Shown here: piece after piece, positions 57,872-64,000 of the stretch
Layout: each line of letters begins with the position of its first letter
Numbering within the stretch: position 1 is the stretch's first letter
NCBI GenBank assembly: GCA_903813345.2
Contig: CAIIXF020000001.1
Location: forward strand, 1,240,001 to 1,304,000
Direction of reading: 5' to 3'
DNA length: 64,000 nucleotides
Source: Owenia fusiformis
Taxonomy: Eukaryota; Annelida; Polychaeta; Sabellida; Oweniidae
Notes under the pieces: model-generated
Databases searched by the model: none
Seen by the model: the letters and a program-made list of their open reading frames with translations, nothing else
Told to the model about the DNA's origin: nothing
Position numbers and translations under genes: made by a program

Positions 57872-58722
57872 CACCCTATGCAGACAGAGCCTGTGGGAAA
57901 TATTGGGTGCGGCGCAAATGAGCGGAGGGTGCGGAGCTAACGGTCATTCTTGAATTTAAAATTGGGATATTTCTGAAACTAAGCCGTTTTGGGACTTCAA
58001 ATATACCAAGATATGTGTATTTGACACCAAATATCAATAAAATTGTGAAAATAGTAGTGCAATTCATTTTATAGCGACGCAGTATGCCTTAAACATTTCC
58101 CAGATCTATATATTTTGAGACTATCCTTTTAATACTGCGTCCCCAGCATTTATAAAAAATGGTGTTCAAGATACATTACCCATGCAAATTATTTTTGCAT
58201 CTTGGAAGCCAGGCAGTATCTGTGTGATTTTATAAAAATTCGGAAATGTTCTTCAGATATGAGCCCCCTCTAAATATTGGGTGCGGAGGTACGTTTATGG
58301 AGCTGCTCCGCACCCAATATTTAGAGGGGGCTCATATCTGCAAATCATTTCCGAATTTTTATAAAATCACACAGATACTGCCTGGCTTCCAAGATGCAAA
58401 AATAATTTGTATAGATAGTGTACCTTGAACACCATTTTTTATGGATGCTGTGGACTCAGTATTAAAAGGATAATTTCAAAAGATATAGGTCTGAGAAAGG
58501 TTTAAGGCACACTGCGTCGCTATAGAATGAATTGCGCTACTATTTTCACAATTGTATTGATATTTGGTGTCAAATACACATATCTTGGTATATTTAAAGT
58601 CCCAAAACGGCTTAGTTTCAGAAATATCCCAAATTTAAATTCAAAAATGACCGTTAGCTCCGCACCCTCCGCTCATTTGCTCCGCACCCAATATTTCCCA
58701 CAGGCTCTGTCTGCATAGGGTG
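57872..58722. mobile_element. 851-bp near-perfect palindrome (foldback) with 5-bp target duplication
   Basis: Arms of about 415 bp: CACCCTATGCAGACAGAGCC at 57872 is the exact inverse of 58703-58722, and similarity continues to a centre near 58297 (GGTGCGGAGG / TGCTCCGCACC). AGTAT flanks both ends (57867-57871, 58723-58727). GC-rich words (GGTGCGGAG, CTCCGCACCC) recur inside the arms. No transposase. It lies 146 bp upstream of the ABCG start codon. Confidence 0.9.
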
Positions 58723-58727
58723 AGTAT

Positions 58728-59705
58728 TGACAAACCATAAAAGTTTCACGTGTTGAATATGAGAACTTATCAGATGTCACAATAAACATTTATGATAACT
58801 TAAGTCCAATTAGGTATTAAGTTCACCAGGTATTACAATTTATTTCGTAATTTTCGTCTGAATTATTCTTTGAGGTCTTCAATCCCCATACATTACTTCT
58901 GAGGTAAAACAGACGTTTTGATACCCACTAGATGCTTAATCGTGTAACCAATTGTGATTTCAGTTGAATAAAACTCAACATTTGACCATAATTCAGCAAC
59001 GTGTAATGACAATCATAACTACAGAATGGACCAAAAGAACACCCCCTAGCCAATAATCCAAATGCTATGTATAACCAATTATTTGACATGGGGGTCAAAA
59101 ATACAACTTTTTAATTTTCATCGATTTTGCGAACAGTACTACCAAATTTTACTGTTCAGTTAAAAATTGCATCATTGTCATGAGCCTTCAGAAAATGAAT
59201 TTTTTTCAAATGTTTTTTTATATCCTTGGGGAGTCCTTTTTAACAGCAGCTCATTTCAGTAACATTCGGAGTCTATCTTTGCTCCTGGTTCAACAAAAAG
59301 AGGGTCGGTCTTTCCTTTTTGGAAACACTGAATGACATCACTACCTTTCAAGAAAAATGTCAGTTCGATTTAACTTTATCGCAAATATCACTCTTCTTGC
59401 TTACTAATATATCGAGTCTATCCTGTTGATTAAATGTATAGTATTTTGGAACATTTAGAAAAGTTGGTTTATGAAGATCCCTAGCCTATAAGGAATGTAA
59501 ACAAACTGAAGGAACGAATAATTAGGAGTTGGATGGTACTTCCGCAGAGATCCATCAATTATGCCAATGGCTTAATTTCGCGTCTTATAAGAAAACCGGG
59601 TATAAAAGGAAGATGGAATAGCCAAGAACAGTCAATTATGTTTGATTTTGCCTATATCATGATTTCTGAGAAGTATCAAATACCCAAATTTGGTACAGAC
59701 ATGTA
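58728..59705. other. intergenic stretch
   Basis: AT-rich, no repeat or exon recognised. The 100-codon frame at 59533-59835 runs into the next element and is not supported as a gene. Confidence 0.5.
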
Positions 59706-60576
59706 CAGTCCCCTCCATAAGTTTGGCAACCTTTTTCGCCCATTGAACTACGTGTTAAAGCCTCTTTACGGTAGAATTTTTATTTACTTAACCGGCGATG
59801 AAATAACGTATAATATTGATGGAAACGTAACTTGACTTTATTTCCAATACCTCCAATTTTTCTCAATTTTTTCCTCAATTACAATAGGTCGAAAACTGAT
59901 GATAACTTTGATGAATTTTTGAAAATCGTCATTCCCTTGTTATCCAATGGGAAATGGAGGGTTCGGGGCAAATCAGAAATCAGGATATCTTTTCAGTAAA
60001 AGATTCAGCAAAAAATATTTTTATATAGAAAATTGATTTGTCTTACTTTTTTGAACGCTAAGTGTTTAGTTTGTTTGATGAATATTAAAGTTACAGCGCT
60101 TCAAAGTCATTTTTGAAAATAATTTTTCGCCTCCTGTGTTATTTCAACGGGAGAGATTTTTTGAAAAACAATTTTGACTTTAAAGCCCTATAACTTTGTT
60201 GAACCTGAAGAAACATATCAATTTTTTGTTAAATAAAGTTAGCAAATTCAATTGCCTGCCTAACTCTTATTTTTTGCAAGGACTCGGATGGATATTCTGT
60301 CATCTGACTTGCGGCAAACCTACCATTTCTCATTGGTTAACATGGGAATGTCGATTTTCAAAAATTCATCAAATTTATCATCAATTTTCGACCTATTGTA
60401 ATAAAGGAAAAAAATTGAGAAAATTTGGAGGTATTGGAATTAAAGTCAAATTACGTTTTCATCAATAGTATAAGTATTTTCATCGCAGGTTAAGTAAACA
60501 AACATTCAAAGGTGAAGAGGCTTTAACACGTAGTTCAATGAGGGAAAAAAGGTTGCCAAACTTATGGAGGGGAGTG
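59706..60576. mobile_element. 871-bp non-autonomous Tc1/mariner-like element
   Basis: The ends CAGTCCCCTCCATAAGTTTG and (reverse complement of the right end) CACTCCCCTCCATAAGTTTG are flanked by TA on both sides (59704-59705, 60577-60578). Inverted similarity runs well inward (GAACTACGTGTTAAAGCCTC; ATAGGTCGAAAA against TTTTCGACCTAT), so nearly the whole element folds back. No transposase frame. Confidence 0.8.
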
Positions 60577-62684
60577 TATGAAACCATAATGAATACAAAT
60601 ATGAAATCATATTCAAGTATTATGTAGTATATTTCAAGCAAACTTATTAAATATGAGCAGTTGGATGTGGATTGAATTTCAAATTGACCAATACTTGTGC
60701 TTATGTTTATAAATACCCCAAAACTGCCAAGCCACATCCTCTGCTGACAGTTGATTGGCTGTTTGTTATCTTGGTAGGCATTTCACATGTTACATAAGAC
60801 ACCCTCTTTTTAAGCGAATAAGTCGATCAGAAGATGGGCCTATTAAGCCATATAATGGACAGGCTGATGAAGAAATGAATTTGTTTTATAAGCAAACACA
60901 TGTGTTTTAAGCATGTACGGTTCAAAAAATGAATGAAAACAATGTATAATATCCAGTTAGGAAAGTTTTAACTGAATGGTAAAATTTAAAATTGGTAGAA
61001 AAAGGTTAAATGTTTACAAAATCGATTAAAATTGAGAAGGTGTTTTTGACCACCATGTCACATAAATGGTTTTATCCCAAGCCACTAGCCAGGGTTGTTG
61101 AAAATTGCTCTATTATATATAATTGTTTGTTGCAAATTAAATTATATTTATTATGATATATCATTATTGGTGTGTCTGTTAAAAATTAAATATTTATCAG
61201 GAATATTGGCTTGGGGGTGGTTTTTTGGCCCACCTTGTATATTATAACAGAAAGTGGTGGCCATTTTGAACATTTTCAAGATTTTCTGTTGTTGAAAAAT
61301 GTTGAAAATACGCATAGTGAGGCCTTAATATTACATTTGATAGAACAAGAACTGCTCCGTATTAAAAGTGGACGAATGAAAATTAAGTATTCTTTTTAGG
61401 ACATTTCAATTTTATTTCTTTGTGGGTTGTTTGAGAGGGTTCAAAATCCAGTATTTTGTTGTTTGTTGGTCAAGTGCTCGTTGAAAGTAAATGTTTATGT
61501 GATGTTTTGTTTTCTAAACAACTCGTTTTCAAGCGTGAACTTTTTTCTATGTGGACAGCTTGGTTTAACCACATGTTATTAATTTTACAGGATTTCTGTT
61601 CTTACTTAACTTCAATGTGTGCAGGGGAGGCGTCAAATTGACCCCCTTGATTTGTTCAATAGTACTTTTGCGAGTTTTTTCTGCCTCTGTTATTTTTTTC
61701 GAGTTTGCACCAAAGATAATGGACACTTGTTTTACAAGATGCATGATTTGCTGTCTGAAATCTTGAATTGAGAAATAAATCAATTTAAACTCTAAGATGA
61801 CCAATAACTCAGATGCGAGTAGGTACTTACCAGTTCACCACCAGGCGGCTCGTTCGGGCCAGATGGCATTGCAGGTGTATGAAAAAGTTCCCTTTAACTT
61901 AATATTCATTTGTTTTAGTCGTTCAATTTTCATATCACCCTGTTTATATTTGTGCAAATTAAAATATGTCCATTAAAAGAAAATGTTATCTGTCCAATAC
62001 AATAAAATATATTTCACTTTTTGTGATTTTACAACATTGTGTCTATGGGGAATCAAAAGCTTTCATAAAATCTGAATTTTCAAAGTTGATAAACAATTTC
62101 GAAACCATGTTTCTAGATGTACTTTTACATGCAGATTTAAAACATGACATCACTTTGATAGAATTCGTGTGCACGAAGCAATTGTAAAGCTAATCTTGTC
62201 TTTATTTCGTCGGTTTAGGTCATCATTTTTACTGGAATCACATGTAAAAAGTGTCTCACTTTTTTTGGACACCCGATATATGTGTGCTACTAAATGATTA
62301 TACGGTAGCCATACGAACCAGTGCGTGTTATAAGGTACTTCCTAAAACTTCAGTGAAGCTTTAAAAAACACTATTGACGCTTAGTCTAACACCATGCAGA
62401 CAACACCAGGATATATCTTACTTAATTAATTGGCCAAATTGAGACTATCTGCAACATATTTATGTTGTCCAACATAGGGATGAAGGCAATCAGCCAAATG
62501 TCTACGTACAATTAAATATCAAACGACATAAAGTTCATAGTTTGGACAGATAACACAAACAGTCTTCGTAAACACCCCGGATTGAGGATATTGACACGTA
62601 CAATTACAATAAATACTGTTATCTTAATTATTTTAATAGTTATTAGGTTTATACATGTAAAAGGAAAACAAGGATATTAGAAAA
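60577..62684. other. intergenic stretch upstream of the SLC43-like gene
   Basis: AT-rich, no exon or clear repeat seen. It should contain the promoter of the gene starting at 62685; no core promoter element was convincing. Confidence 0.5.
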
Positions 62685-63100
62685 ATGAAATGTAAGTTGA
62701 ATTACATGAACGTGGCCAGATTGATATGGACTGGACTAGAAATAGGATTGTTTTGTGGTATTTCATTTGGATGGTCTTCTTGGATCCATGTTTTTAAAGA
62801 CGATGGGATATTCGCCGACATCTGCTTAACGAAGTACATGAAAACAAGAAGCAATGCTACATATGATGGAGCCCCGTTAACAGACGCACGCACTGATGTA
62901 ACTACACTGTTTGATGATGACGTGTCATCTAGAGTCAATGCAAGCGATTTGGAAAATAACGCAGCCATTGAATGCAGAGAAAGGAACGACATGTTTAGTT
63001 TGGTATTTACGACAATGAATGTGCTCACCGGTATTCTCTCCATTATTAATGGCTACATATACGATAGGTTTGGTACGCTGGTGTGTCGTCTCTTGTCTCT
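62685..63100 (+). CDS. SLC43-like solute carrier, first coding exon (partial)
   Basis: 138 codons plus two bases, ending at a strong donor (TCTCT|GTAAGT at 63101). The peptide aligns by memory with the N-terminus of SLC43A3/LAT3-type major-facilitator carriers: first helix LEIGLFCGISFGWSSW, then VFKDDGIFADIC, an extracellular loop with NAT (57-59) and NAS (85-87) glycosylation sequons and Cys 47 and 97, RNDMFSLVFTTM, a second helix, and GYIYDRFGT. Family members move large neutral amino acids or nucleobases across the plasma membrane; the substrate here is unknown. ATG at codon 8 (MNVARL) is an alternative start. Later exons lie beyond the window. Divergent from ABCG, 5 kb away. Confidence 0.85.
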
Positions 63101-64000
63101 GTAAGTTGCTTATTAATCTGGGGTGTATTTCTTTGCCATTTTTTCTTCTTTTTTTATTTGACTCCACTTTATGCCCAAACATTTTTATTATTTGTCCCAC
63201 CTACCCAAAACATGAGTTACCATAGCAACCATATTTTTCATCAAAATTGAGGAGAGTCAATGAAAGGCATTCTAATTTGACATTGTATTTAACACAACCT
63301 GTGAAAATTTGAATGAAAAGGGCACAAAACTCTTAGTTTGAGAGCAATTTTCGCAAAACTTATTGATCGATCTGGTACAACACGTGATTTTTTCATCGAT
63401 GTTAGCATACTGCTTAATATAACTTTTTTATCTTAATGTAAAATAACAAGCTAGTATATTATTTAACACGAAAGAAATTAGCATAATATTATTCGAAGCG
63501 TGTTTAGAAAATTTTGAAACCGCCATTGAATGAAGTGATTTGTTTTAGCATGCGCCAAATCGCTTCCAAAGTGGCTTAGTTAGTCTAAACCGATGTTGAG
63601 GTAGATTACTAAGAAGTGGCCCATAGTCATTAAAGATTGGTTCATTGACTTTTCATTTTCACTTGTCTGCAGTTAATTAGGTGACACGAAAGGGCCAAAC
63701 GGCTTGCTCCAAGGTGCAACCGTCAAAAATATGAGTTTGAAAAAAATCATGTTTTTCAAATAATAGCAGTGAGTATAAGAAATAGGAGGCATATTTGATA
63801 TTGATATGTATGATAGTCTATTTGGGTGTGGTCATTTTTATTAAAAATAATAATGGTGAAGAATTATACATTACTGACCTTGAAATGCCATTTTAATTCA
63901 AAAATCACTGTTGCTAATGATAATATTCCTATTTTACTTAATTAATGTTTTCTAGATGTTTCAATTACCATTATGTTAGTTTTTGGCAAAGTAAATAATT
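63101..64000 (+). other. intron 1 of the SLC43-like gene (to the window edge)
   Basis: Follows the donor at 63101. AT-rich with no acceptor followed by recognisable carrier sequence, so exon 2 is beyond 64000. A short word near 63215 (AGTTACCATAGCAACCAT) resembles 3381-3400. Confidence 0.6.

Noticed and set aside
59533-59835. 100-codon gene
   Set aside because: Crosses the left border of a Tc1-like element.
1-64000. LTR retroelements, endogenous viruses or Polintons
   Set aside because: No paired LTRs, polymerase, integrase or capsid-like frames were seen; the inverted-repeat elements here are plain DNA transposon derivatives.

Overview
The window is animal (metazoan) nuclear DNA, AT-rich and intron-bearing. 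The evidence is a RING/B-box/filamin/NHL TRIM gene, tandem C2H2 zinc-finger genes, a 15-exon ABCG half-transporter with GT-AG introns, the first exon of an SLC43-type carrier, a tRNA-derived SINE, many TIR and foldback DNA elements, and degenerate TTAGGG blocks. A marine invertebrate bilaterian is the best guess; the sequence alone does not fix the phylum. No prokaryotic feature, CRISPR array, rRNA gene, or recognisable retrovirus, LTR element or Polinton was seen.

Layout. 1-4930: non-coding, with short inverted-repeat elements and a SINE at 2297-2625. 4931-11646: 3.2 head-to-tail copies of a 2,087-bp unit, each carrying about 0.5 kb of degenerate TTAGGG. 12282-12990: a minisatellite of about 118 bp, full of GTAAGT hexamers. 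13863-15929: a single-coding-exon TRIM-NHL gene on the + strand. 16183-19770: non-coding. 19776-25352: a tandem segmental duplication (zinc-finger gene plus downstream flank), one copy now a pseudogene, with three mobile-element insertions that are each absent from the other copy. 25353-36800: dense repeats, including an element of about 900 bp with a paralogous empty site at 46.4 kb, several foldback elements, and satellites of about 473 and 545 bp. 36814-38301 and 41562-43514: two larger zinc-finger genes (15 and 19 fingers), both on the minus strand. 43822-45308: a TIR element with a 5-bp target duplication. 45580-45745: a 47-bp minisatellite built on a motif that also lies upstream of all three zinc-finger genes. 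48749-57726: the ABCG gene on the minus strand. 57872-58722: a near-perfect 0.85-kb palindrome 145 bp upstream of the ABCG start codon. 62685-63100: exon 1 of an SLC43-like gene, running off the right edge.

How the genes relate. The zinc-finger genes form a local expanding family with a shared, unrecognised N-terminal module, a TGEKNF linker in place of the usual TGEKPY, a shared upstream block and a shared upstream box. Their regulatory flanks have been repeatedly hit by foldback and TIR elements. ABCG and SLC43 are membrane transporters placed head to head about 5 kb apart; nothing shows co-regulation. The most interesting material is the duplication history around the zinc-finger cluster, the matched empty and filled insertion sites, and two CAC-ended elements with 5-bp target duplications. 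All calls come from reading the sequence; no database search was possible.
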